Assembly (NCBI GenBank): GCA_964586815.1
Contig: CAZPIB010000039.1
Coordinates: 1-8,173 of the forward strand
Length of the DNA: 8,173 nucleotides
From: CAWUJK01 sp964586815
Lineage (GTDB): Bacteria > Patescibacteriota > Gracilibacteria > BD1-5 > UBA6164
Direction of reading: 5' to 3'
Shown here piece after piece: positions 1-6,599 of this stretch (positions within the stretch are counted from its first letter, which is position 1; each line of letters starts with the position of its first letter). Made by a program: the position numbers and the translations under genes. The notes beneath the pieces are model-generated. The model was not told where the DNA came from. It did no database searches and worked only from the letters and a program-made list of their open reading frames with translations.

Positions 1-3
1 AAT

Positions 4-29
4 TATTACAAATAATATTATTTGTAATA
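4..29. repeat. 26-bp perfect palindrome downstream of dnaG
   Basis: The half-site ATTACAAATAAT (5-16) is followed directly by its exact reverse complement (17-28), and one further T-A pair extends it to 4-29. It lies 57 bp past the dnaG stop in otherwise structureless AT-rich sequence. It could be a dyad operator, or an RNA hairpin that stabilises or ends the dnaG transcript. Being almost pure A/T, it could also occur by chance. The window ends before any T-tract on the minus strand could be seen. Confidence 0.4.
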
Positions 30-66
30 TATTTTTAATTATATTAATATTATTATTTAGTATTTT

Positions 67-87
67 TGAAATAAGTTTCATTTTTTT
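67..87 (+). terminator. weak plus-strand terminator-like hairpin
   Basis: TGAAA (67-71) and TTTCA (76-80) pair around a 4-base loop and are followed by seven Ts (81-87) that run into the dnaG stop codon. The shape is that of a small intrinsic terminator reading left to right, which would suit a convergent gene beyond the left edge. The stem is only 5 bp and mostly A/T, so chance is a real possibility. Confidence 0.2.
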
Positions 88-1759
88 ATTTAATATTAAA
101 TTTTTTGGCTTTTTTTATTATTTTTGAATATTTTAAAAATGCTAAATCATCCCCTAATTCCATTTTTTGTTTTAATTCTGAAACAATATTTTTATAGTAA
201 AATTTATTTAATTTTTTAGTAAAATTAACTAAATTATCAACTACTATTTTTTCAGAATCTTGCTCTTGCTCACTTGAAATTTTCATAGAAATTGCTCTTA
301 GCTTATCTCTTTTTGCAAGTTCAAATTTTTCAATAATTTTAGTATTTTCTAAAACTTCTTTTAGATCACTTCAAATATTATTCTCAAAAATAATATTTTT
401 TTCAATAAAATCTTTATATTTTGAGTCAAGTAATATATATCATATTGCAATTTCCTCTAATGTAAAATTTTGATTAGAATTTTCTTGTTTTTTCAGAACT
501 CAAAACCTTACTTTTTGTCTATTAATTCTAATAAAATTATCATAAACTATATCAATTTTTATATTTAATATTCTTGATATTTCTTGCAGATAAAAATCTT
601 GTTCTACTCTATCTAAATATGATTTTAATATTTCTAAAAGTTCTTCAAGAAGTTTTTTCTTATCTTCAATACTTGTAATATCAAAGTCAGATTTATTAAT
701 GTAATATCCTATTGGGGATAGAGCATTTTTTATAAATTTTTCAAAATCTTCTCCTGTTTTAAGTAGTGAATCAGGATCACTATTATTTGGAATATCAATT
801 ATCTTTACTTCAAATCATTTATTTTTTATAGTTTCTAAAGCTAATTTTGTAGCTTTTTTTCAAGCACTATCTCAATCAAAACTTAAATAAATTTTATGAG
901 TTATTCTTTTTAAAACTATCAGATGTTTTTCAGTCAATGCAGTTCCAGAAATAGCAACTGTATTAATAAATCAAGCACTTTGCAAGGAAATTGCATCCAT
1001 TTGTCATTCAACAATTATTACATAATTTTTGTCTACAATAGATTTTTTTGCCTGAAATAATCAATATAGTATTTCAGACTTATCATACAACTCACTTGCT
1101 GGAGAATTCAAATATTTTGGTTCTCAAGAATTTATAATTCTAGCTGTAAAAGCAATAAAATCTCATCTCAAATTTTGAATTGGAAAAATAATTCTTCATA
1201 TAAATTTATCTTTTCTCCCTGATAAATTTACAAAAATATTAGAGCTTCAAATTTGTTTATCATTATATCATTTATCTTTTAAATAATTAAAAAGAGAGAT
1301 TCCTGAATCTGAAAAACCAAAATTAAATTTTTTAAAATCTTCTTTTTTCAAACCTCTATCAAACAGATATTTCTGAGCTTCAGAGTTATTTTCTAATGCT
1401 TTTTTATAGTAATTTACAGAATCTTTATAAAGATTATAAATATTTTTTTGGACTTTATATTTTTCTGAATCAAATCATTCTAACTTCCTTCCTGTTATTC
1501 AAGCTAGTATTTGCAGTGCATCTTTAAATTCTGTATTTTCAATATCCATTATAAATTTCAATGCTCCTCAACCTTTATGACAACCAAAACAATAAGCTAG
1601 TTGTTTAACAGGACTAACCATAAAACTAGGAGTTTTTTCAGTATGACCAGGAAAAGGACAAACAGCCTTATAATTAGCTCATGACTTTTTTAATTTAACA
1701 TACTTGGAGACCAACTCCACAATATCTATAGCATTTTCAAGCTCATCTACTATTCACAT
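86..1759 (-). CDS. dnaG: DNA primase DnaG, 557 aa (code 25)
   Basis: DNA primase makes the RNA primers for DNA replication at the fork, working with the replicative helicase. Read with TGA = Gly, the frame is open over 557 codons. The N-terminal CHC2 zinc domain shows C34, H39, C57 and C60 in CPFPGHTEKTPSF and YCFGC. The central catalytic core has FPIQNLRGD near 200, the TOPRIM motif VEGQMD with E251, and the metal-binding FDGDSAG with D295 and D297, followed by DPDSLL. The C-terminal region of about 200 residues is helical and divergent, where helicase-binding domains lie in this family. About 19 glycines are TGA, including residue 2 and the TOPRIM glycine. The start is forced: an in-frame TAA lies at 1769-1771 and the next ATG would cut into the zinc domain. 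The length is slightly short for the family (about 580-650). Cys34-x4-His39 is longer than the usual Cys-x2-His. The upstream neighbour is an NYN nuclease gene, 126 nt away. Confidence 0.97.
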
Positions 1760-1789
1760 AGGATTGTTTTAAAAAAAGGATAAAAAGTT

Positions 1790-1818
1790 TTGACATTTGT
1801 TTGTAAAAAGAGTAACAT
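1790..1818 (+). promoter_or_regulatory. plus-strand promoter, TTGACA-17-TAACAT
   Basis: A perfect -35 hexamer TTGACA (1790-1795) is separated by exactly 17 bp from TAACAT (1813-1818), which keeps the key A and final T of the -10 consensus. It points away from dnaG and into the 3' end of the convergent NYN gene. A start point is expected near 1825. TTGACA also occurs upstream of the small gene that starts at 5475, which suggests the usual housekeeping consensus holds in this genome. Confidence 0.55.
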
Positions 1819-1824
1819 ACATTT

Positions 1825-1883
1825 GTATTATGATAAAAGAAGTCTCCTAAAAGTGTTGGTGCTTCCGGACGGCTCTTTTTTTT
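1825..1883 (+). ncRNA. candidate small RNA, about 60 nt, antisense to the dnaG leader
   Basis: Between a consensus plus-strand promoter and a U-tract lies about 16 nt of AU-rich leader and then a GC-rich hairpin, unlike the surrounding AT-rich sequence. No protein gene fits; the only start codon (1830-1832) opens a six-codon frame. The RNA would end just before the stop codon of the convergent NYN gene. It would be antisense to the stretch between that gene and dnaG, so a role in controlling dnaG or the NYN transcript is possible but is inference. I do not recognise an RNA family. The minus strand holds GTCCGGAAG, which resembles the SRP RNA apex, but the rest does not match. The alternative is that only a terminator exists here, without a functional RNA. 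Confidence 0.45.
1841..1883 (+). terminator. two-part GC-rich hairpin with T8, plus strand
   Basis: AGTCTCC (1841-1847) pairs with GGACGGCT (1867-1874) with one bulged C at 1870 and one G-U pair. Inside it, AAGTG (1851-1855) pairs with TGCTT (1860-1864) around the tetraloop TTGG. Eight Ts follow at 1876-1883. This is the classical layout of an intrinsic terminator in the plus direction. On the minus strand the same hairpin is followed by a much poorer T-run, so it fits the minus-strand genes less well. Confidence 0.6.
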
Positions 1884-1885
1884 GT

Positions 1886-2392
1886 CTATTTTTTCTTATA
1901 TTTTATCATTTCTTTTACTCTAAAATCTCATAAATTCATTCTATATTTTTCTTTTAATTGTTTATATAAAGAGGAAAATCTTTTATTTGGAAATAAAATT
2001 CTTTTAAATTTATCTTTTTCAATTAAATACTTAACTGGTTTTATATAATCTCAATCTCCTGAAACTAAGATAATTTTATCAAAATTTTCACTATCTACTA
2101 ATTTTTTCATCATTTCAAAACAAATATCCACATCAACATTTCATTTTTTCTTCCCTTTCATATTAGAATTATGTTCTCTAAAAATTACAATAAATCAAGA
2201 TTTTTGTAATCTTGTATATAATTTTTGCTCATTTTCATCTAAAAATCATAAAAAATAATAAACTTCTTCCACGCTAAACTTATCTTTTAAATAAATTCTA
2301 AATCTTTTAAAGCTTATTTTCCAATTATCAGTAGAAATTCACATATGTAAATTTTGTCCATCAATAAATGCAATATTTTTTTCTTTTTTCAT
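1886..2392 (-). CDS. NYN-domain (DUF88/LabA-like) putative RNA nuclease, 168 aa
   Basis: The protein is a single NYN domain, a PIN-like fold whose members are metal-dependent RNases or presumed RNases. Three acidic clusters of the family are present in order: FIDGQN with D11 and N14 near the N-terminus, GNVDVDI with D87 and D89, and LVSGDGDY with D113 and D115. A basic stretch, MKGKKKG, precedes the second cluster, and the C-terminus is Lys-rich. Six of its nine glycines are TGA, including the central one of SGDGD. There is no signal peptide or membrane segment. The gene begins 10 nt after the serS stop, so it is probably co-transcribed with proS-serS. Its substrate is unknown. The neighbours suggest RNA processing or turnover, but that is inference. 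The family assignment is firm from the motifs; the specific function is open. Confidence 0.88.
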
Positions 2393-2402
2393 AATTAATA
2401 TT

Positions 2403-3662
2403 TTATATTATTTTCTTTCCTCACATAAATGGAATTAAAACTTCTGGGATTTTTACATCACCTTCAGAAGTTTGGTAGTTTTCAATAATTGTAATCATTG
2501 TTCTACCAAGTGCTGTAATTGTTCAATTAAGTGTGTGAGCATATTGAGATTTTCAGTCTGAATCTTTATATTTAATTGCTAGTCTTCTTGATTGATACTC
2601 TCAAACATTTGAGCAAGATGTAACCTCTCTATATTTATTTTGTCCTGGCATAAAAGCTTCCAAATCATATTTTTTCATTGCTGGGTTTCATAAGTCTCCT
2701 GAACAAATATTAATTTTATTATATGGAATTTTTAGTTCTTGCCAGATTTCTTCCTCTACTCAAACCATAAAATCATGCATTTTTTTACTTTCTTCTCACT
2801 TACAAAAAACAACCATTTCCACTTTATCAAATTGATGTCATCTAAGGATTCATTTAGTATCTTTCCCTGCACTTCAAGCTTCTTTTCTGAAACAAGGAGA
2901 ATATGCAACATACATTTTTGGTTTTGTTAAATCAAGAGTTTCATTTGAGTGATAACTAGTTACTGGAACTTCAGAAGTACCAACTAAATGCAAATTATCA
3001 TCTTCTGGATTTACTTTATATAATCAATCTTCTTGATCTACCAAAAATCCAGTTCCAAACATAGCTTTTTGTTTTACCATAACTGGAGGCAAAATAGGAG
3101 TAAAACCTTTTACTACAAGCTTAGATATTACAAAATTAATTATAGCAAATTGCAGTAAAACTATATCTCATTTCAAATACCAAAATCTAGAACCAGATAT
3201 TTCTGAACCTTTTTCAATATCTATCCAGTCTTTACTTTTTCATATTTCTGAGTGATCTTTTGGAGTAAAATCAAATTTAGTTGGTTTTAAAAAATTTTCT
3301 TCAACTATATTGTCTTGCTCAGTTTCTCAAATTGCAGCAGTTGGATCTAGTAAATTTGGAATTTGATAATATAAAAATTTCCAAGCTTTTTCTACTTGTT
3401 TTTGTTTTTCTTCTAAAGTCTCTAATTCAGTTGCTAATACTTTCATCTCTAGTATTTTTTCTGGTCTATCTTCATTTGAAAGAGTTGGAATTTCTTTTGA
3501 AACTTTATTTTTAATTGCTCTAAGATCATCAACTTTTATAATTAATTTAAGTTTTTCAGAATCTATTTCAAGAAATTTATCTAAATCTAAATCTAGATAT
3601 CTTTTTTTAATATTGTCTTTTACACTTTCTCTATTATTTCTAATAATTTTTATATCTAACAT
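2403..3662 (-). CDS. serS: Serine-tRNA ligase (SerRS), 419 aa
   Basis: SerRS charges tRNA-Ser with serine in the cytoplasm and is a class II aminoacyl-tRNA synthetase. The N-terminus (MLDIKIIRNN) leads into a charged antiparallel coiled-coil arm at about residues 30-105, which in this family grips the long variable arm of tRNA-Ser. The catalytic domain shows TSEVP near 220, motif 2 as FRKEAGSAGKDTKG from F258 to about 271, and motif 3 with HTLNG (376-380) and ALGR ending at R387. The protein ends with the expected IPFMGGKK. The length of 419 aa is normal. TGA encodes glycine in motif 2 and in HTLNG, both normally glycine. The start ATG matches the family N-terminus; the preceding in-frame stop is that of proS, 15 nt upstream. 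It is the middle gene of a proS-serS-NYN cluster. Confidence 0.97.
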
Positions 3663-3677
3663 TTTTAAAATTTTTAT

Positions 3678-4889
3678 TTAAAATTTAATTAATTCTCAAT
3701 TTAACTCATAACTTTTTTGTTCCATAGTTTTTTTAGAAATAACTATTTTATTTGGTATGCCAAATAATTCAGCATCTCACATTTTTTGTCCAAATCCTAT
3801 TTTTTTAGAAAATCTATCATCTAAAATAATATCAGACTTATTTAATTTTAGTTTTTCTATTAATTCTAATGCTGTTTCAAGATTCTCTTCTCAAATTACA
3901 GCAATATAATATTTAGCAGGGGCAATATTTTCAGGCCAAGAAACTCATTTTTCTCAAACATATTTCTCAGCAACTAATCACATTGCTCTAGAAACTCAAA
4001 TTCCATAACATCACATTAATGGAGTTTCCATTTTATTATTTTCATCTAAATATTTAACTCAAAAAGCAGAAGTAAATTTAGTTTCAAGTGGGAAAATATT
4101 TCATATTTCAGATGCACAAAATTTATTATATTCTTTATTTTTACATTCCAAACATTCAAAACCTTTTTTTAAATCTATAAGTTCTTCATTAAAATTAGTT
4201 TTACAACTAAGGCATTCATAAATAGTATCTTCTCAAATTTCAGTTTTTACTTGAAATTCATGAGAAAATTTATCTGTAAAAGTTCAGCCATCTGCCAAAG
4301 CAATTATTGTATCTTCTCAAAGTCCTAACTTTGAAAAAATTCTTAAATATACTTTTTTCATTCACTCATAATATTTTTGAAAATCTTTATCACTAGAATG
4401 AAAAGAATAAGCATCTTTCATTAAAAATTCTCTTCATCTTAAAATTCCTGATTTTGCTCTTTTTTCATTTCTAAATTTATTTTGAATTTGATAAACACTA
4501 ACAGGTAAATCTTTATATGATTGAATAAATTCTCAAACTAAAGGAGTAACTATTTCTTCATGAGTAGAATTAAGGCAGTACTGCTTATTATTTGCTGCAG
4601 GCACATGAAAAGCTACATCAATAGTGTCCCATCTACCAGTTTTATCCCATAATTCTTTTGGACTCAAGGCTGACATAAGAATTTCAGAAACTCAATAATT
4701 ATCCATCTCAAATCTAACTATAGATTCAATTTTTCTTAAAACTCTTAATCAAAGAGTTGTGTAAGTATAAACTCAAGACATAGTTTGTCTTATAAATCCA
4801 GATCTAAGCAAAATTCAAGTTGATTTATTATCACTTCCATTTGGAGTTGATTTCAATGTTTTAAAAGGAAAATTAGATAATTTTATCAT
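3678..4889 (-). CDS. proS: Proline-tRNA ligase (ProRS), 403 aa, short form
   Basis: ProRS charges tRNA-Pro with proline. The class II motifs are clear: ELWDKTGRWD near the N-terminus, motif 2 with R140 and R144, REFLMKDAYSF at 153-163, FSHEFQV, and motif 3 MGCYGIGVSR ending at R301. An anticodon-binding domain follows, with FGQKMGDAELFGIP. About 140 residues separate motif 2 from motif 3, against more than 240 in the long bacterial form. The editing (INS) domain that clears mischarged Ala-tRNA-Pro is therefore missing. In that interval lies a Cys4 zinc-ribbon-like element, C226, C229, C246 and C249. Tryptophans are TGG and many glycines TGA. The start MIKLSNFPFK suits the family. An AT-rich leader precedes it with a TATAAT at 4920-4925. 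It is the first gene of the cluster with serS and the NYN gene. Confidence 0.96.
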
Positions 4890-4919
4890 TTTTAAATTTA
4901 ATTATTTTTAATAAATATT

Positions 4920-4925
4920 ATTATA
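4920..4925 (-). promoter_or_regulatory. possible -10 box for the proS cluster
   Basis: A perfect minus-strand TATAAT lies 30 nt upstream of the proS ATG. No good -35 box is found 16-18 bp further up. In this AT-rich sequence the hexamer can occur by chance. Its position between the small gene and proS is reasonable for a promoter of the proS-serS-NYN cluster. Confidence 0.3.
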
Positions 4926-4971
4926 ATTAATTTTAATAAAATATCTATTTTTTATTTTAATTTTTTAAAAT

Positions 4972-5028
4972 TTATAATAATTCTTTAAAAATATCTTCTA
5001 AAGTTTTAAAGACATCTTTTACTTTTTT
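4972..5028 (-). other. in-frame continuation after the TAA of the small gene
   Basis: After the TAA at 5029-5031 the same frame continues for 18 sense codons, reading KKVKDVFKTLEDIFKELL, then a second TAA. The peptide has the heptad-like spacing of an amphipathic helix and resembles coding sequence more than random AT-rich spacer. The sequence around the stop is a near duplication of A-rich runs joined by GTAA. Stop-codon readthrough, a recently gained stop, or a sequencing or assembly slip in the A-runs could each explain it. Chance is also possible over so short a stretch. Confidence 0.35.
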
Positions 5029-5475
5029 TTACTTTTTTGTCTTTTTAATTTCCCTCCACTTTTCTGCCTTTTCAATTTCAGTTAATACATACCTAACTTG
5101 CCTACTAATATTGGCTTTAGTGTTTTCTGTTGTATTTCAATTATCATCATGAATTGAATTTTTTTTTGAAATAAAAATTTCATTTGAAATAAAAATTTCA
5201 AAAGAATTAGAAGTAAAAATATACTTTTTACCTAATTTTAATTGTTCTTTAATAAAGCTAACAATAATAAAAGCAGGGTCATTCATAGTAAATAAGTCTT
5301 TATATTCACTACTGTTTAGTATATTATAAATTAAAAGAATATCTACATCTCTTAAATATATTCATTCAGAATTTCATATAGTATTTATTATGTCTTCTAT
5401 ATTTAGAATATCTTTTGGAGTATTATTTTTATCTTTTGTAATTATTTTACTTTCTAAATTTGCACCTTGATTCAT
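5029..5475 (-). CDS. Unrecognised small protein, 148 aa
   Basis: I do not recognise this protein. It begins MNQGANLESK, has no signal peptide or clear membrane segment, and looks like a soluble mixed helix/strand protein with a basic Glu/Lys-rich helical C-terminus (EIEKAEKWREIKKTKK). Three glycines are TGA and the one tryptophan is TGG, so it follows the host code. A tandem duplication of 18 bp gives the repeated peptide FEIFISNEIFIS near residues 92-103. The gene ends in a TAA inside an A-rich run, and the same frame stays open for 18 more codons to a second TAA at 4972-4974. The true C-terminus may therefore be longer. It stands alone, with a TTGACA promoter upstream and the tRNA-Lys terminator behind that. 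The open frame and code-consistent glycines make a real gene likely. Confidence 0.72.
5165..5200. repeat. tandem 18-bp direct repeat inside the small gene
   Basis: Two identical units, TTTGAAATAAAAATTTCA on the plus strand, lie head to tail at 5165-5182 and 5183-5200. Eighteen bp keeps the reading frame and duplicates six codons. Each unit also contains a 6-bp inverted repeat, TGAAAT and ATTTCA around AAAA, so each could fold into a small hairpin. Confidence 0.9.
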
Positions 5476-5509
5476 ATTTTATTTAATTAAAAAATTAATA
5501 TTTAAATAT

Positions 5510-5537
5510 ATTATTGTAAATTTATCTAAAATGTCAA
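5510..5537 (-). promoter_or_regulatory. promoter of the small gene, TTGACA-16-AATAAT
   Basis: On the minus strand a perfect TTGACA (5537 to 5532) is followed after 16 bp by AATAAT (5515 to 5510). The ATG lies 34 nt further on, at 5475. It sits just beyond the tRNA-Lys terminator, as a fresh promoter would. An alternative -10 reading, TAATAT with 18-bp spacing, is almost as good. Confidence 0.55.
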
Positions 5538-5554
5538 CTTTTTTATTTTAAAAT

Positions 5555-5592
5555 AAAAAACCAGATTCTAATCATAAATGATTAAATTCTGG
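5555..5592 (-). terminator. intrinsic terminator of the tRNA-Lys unit
   Basis: On the minus strand a 14-bp stem (5592-5579 with 5574-5561) begins with CCAGA and closes on TCTGG. It has one A-A mismatch and one G-U pair around a 4-base loop. Six Ts follow at 5560-5555. It starts 16 nt after the CCA end of the tRNA. It is the strongest minus-strand terminator in the window and separates the tRNA from the small gene. Confidence 0.88.
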
Positions 5593-5607
5593 CTACTATA
5601 TCGTAAA

Positions 5608-5683
5608 TGGTGGGTCATCCGGGGCTCGAACCCAGGACCTTGTCCTTAAAAGGGACCTGCTCTACCAACTGAGCTAATAACCC
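5608..5683 (-). tRNA. tRNA-Lys (anticodon UUU)
   Basis: The 76-nt gene folds into a complete cloverleaf with CCA encoded. The acceptor stem GGGTTAT/ATGACCC has one G-U pair and discriminator A. The D stem is GCTC/GAGC. The anticodon loop CTTTTAA gives anticodon TTT, which reads AAA and AAG. The T stem CTGGG/CCCGG flanks TTCGAGC. The first pair of the anticodon stem is a G-A mismatch; the other four pair. It is far richer in G+C than its surroundings, as expected for a structural RNA. It has its own promoter and terminator and lies 49 nt after truB. Lysine AAA codons dominate these genes, so this tRNA should be in heavy use. Confidence 0.97.
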
Positions 5684-5697
5684 ATTATTGCTAAAGC

Positions 5698-5725
5698 ATT
5701 GTATAAAAAAAAATTATCTTTGCAA
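5698..5725 (-). promoter_or_regulatory. promoter of tRNA-Lys, TTGCAA-16-TACAAT
   Basis: The minus strand carries TTGCAA (5725 to 5720), a 16-bp T-rich spacer and TACAAT (5703 to 5698). A start near 5690 would give a 5' leader of only about 7 nt before the mature tRNA, a common arrangement. The -35 box lies just past the truB stop codon, so the tRNA need not depend on truB transcription. Confidence 0.6.
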
Positions 5726-5732
5726 ATTTTTT

Positions 5733-6599
5733 TTAAATTATTTTTTTAGGTATTAAAATCTTTCAATTATATTCAACAATATTAGTAATATTTCATTTAT
5801 TATAAATAAAAAAATCTTCTCAAATTTTATAATCAAAATTTCCTTTTACTTTCATTCCATTATTTATTTTATTTAAAATGCTATCTTCTAAGCTTATAAA
5901 AGCTTTATTTTTAAATAATTTTTTAATATTTAAAGTATTTTTTTCATCAAATTTATCTAGTGTTTGAGATTTAGAAATATCTAAATCTCCTATTTTTGTT
6001 CTTCTAAGTTTTGTAATATATCATCCTGTTCCAAGTATTTGACCTAAATCCATAGCAATACTTCTTACATAAGTACCTGCTGAAACTTCTGCTTTAATTT
6101 TTATTTTTGGATAATTATAAGATAATAGTTCTATATTAAATATTTCAATAACTCTAGATTTCATTTTAATATCTTTTCATTCTCTTGCTAACTTATAAGC
6201 TCTTTGTCAATTGATTTTTAGTGCACAATACTTTGGTGGCACTTGAATTATCTTTCAAGTAAATTTTTGTTTTAATATTTCTACTATTTTTTCTTTTGTA
6301 ATATCTTTTTTATATTTTTCTTGTAATTCTACACTTAAATAGTGTACTTTTTCTGCTAAATCAAAACTATCAGTTAGTCAATCAATACTAATTGTAAATT
6401 CATAAGTTTTTTTATCTTTTTCTAGATAAGGAATAAGTTTTGTGTAATTTCAAACAACTAAAATAACAGCTCAAGTAGCTAGGGGATCAAGTGTTCAAGT
6501 ATGTCCTATTTTTTTTATATTAAGCTTCTTTCTAAGGTCTCTAATTATATCAAAACTAGAAATTCAAATAGGCTTATCAATTAAATAAAATCTATTCAT
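5733..6599 (-). CDS. truB: tRNA pseudouridine-55 synthase TruB, 288 aa
   Basis: TruB converts uridine 55 in the T loop of tRNAs to pseudouridine. The N-terminus MNRFYLIDKPIGISS is typical. The catalytic motif GHTGTLDPLATG lies at residues 32-43, with the catalytic aspartate at D38 and two of its glycines encoded by TGA. Further family motifs are KKTYEF, FTGKIIQVPPKYCALKINGQRAY split over about residues 110-140, SAGTYVRSIAMDLG, and TKLRRTKIG. The C-terminus, ending NGKILIPKK, fits a small PUA-like RNA-binding extension. The length is usual for the family. The ATG lies inside the last codons of lepB, giving an 8-nt overlap, so the two are probably translated from one message. A tRNA gene follows, but it has its own promoter. 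A serine or alanine more often stands where unusual glycines appear elsewhere, but the core motifs here are canonical. Confidence 0.97.

Noticed and set aside
1830..1850. Six-codon plus-strand open frame ATG...TAA inside the candidate small RNA
   Set aside because: Too short, no ribosome binding signal, and the frame ends inside the hairpin; expected by chance.
1841..1875. SRP (4.5S) RNA on the minus strand because of GTCCGGAAG
   Set aside because: The flanking helix and the conserved bases opposite the GGAA loop are absent, and the element is far too short; the plus-strand terminator reading pairs better.
1760..1885. Minus-strand promoter for dnaG
   Set aside because: TATCAT and CATAAT occur around 1827-1836 on the minus strand, but no reasonable -35 box lies 16-18 bp upstream; dnaG may be read from the upstream cluster.
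2739..2930. Plus-strand open frame of 63 codons
   Set aside because: It lies antisense inside serS, which has clear class II motifs there; its phenylalanine/serine-rich translation is typical of the reverse of an AT-rich gene.
3281..3514. Plus-strand open frame of 77 codons, Leu/Phe rich and membrane-like
   Set aside because: It is the complement of the Lys/Glu-rich coiled-coil arm of SerRS; hydrophobic composition arises automatically on the opposite strand.
5608..5683. The tRNA as the UGA-decoding tRNA-Gly(UCA)
   Set aside because: The anticodon loop is CTTTTAA, anticodon UUU, and the body matches bacterial tRNA-Lys.
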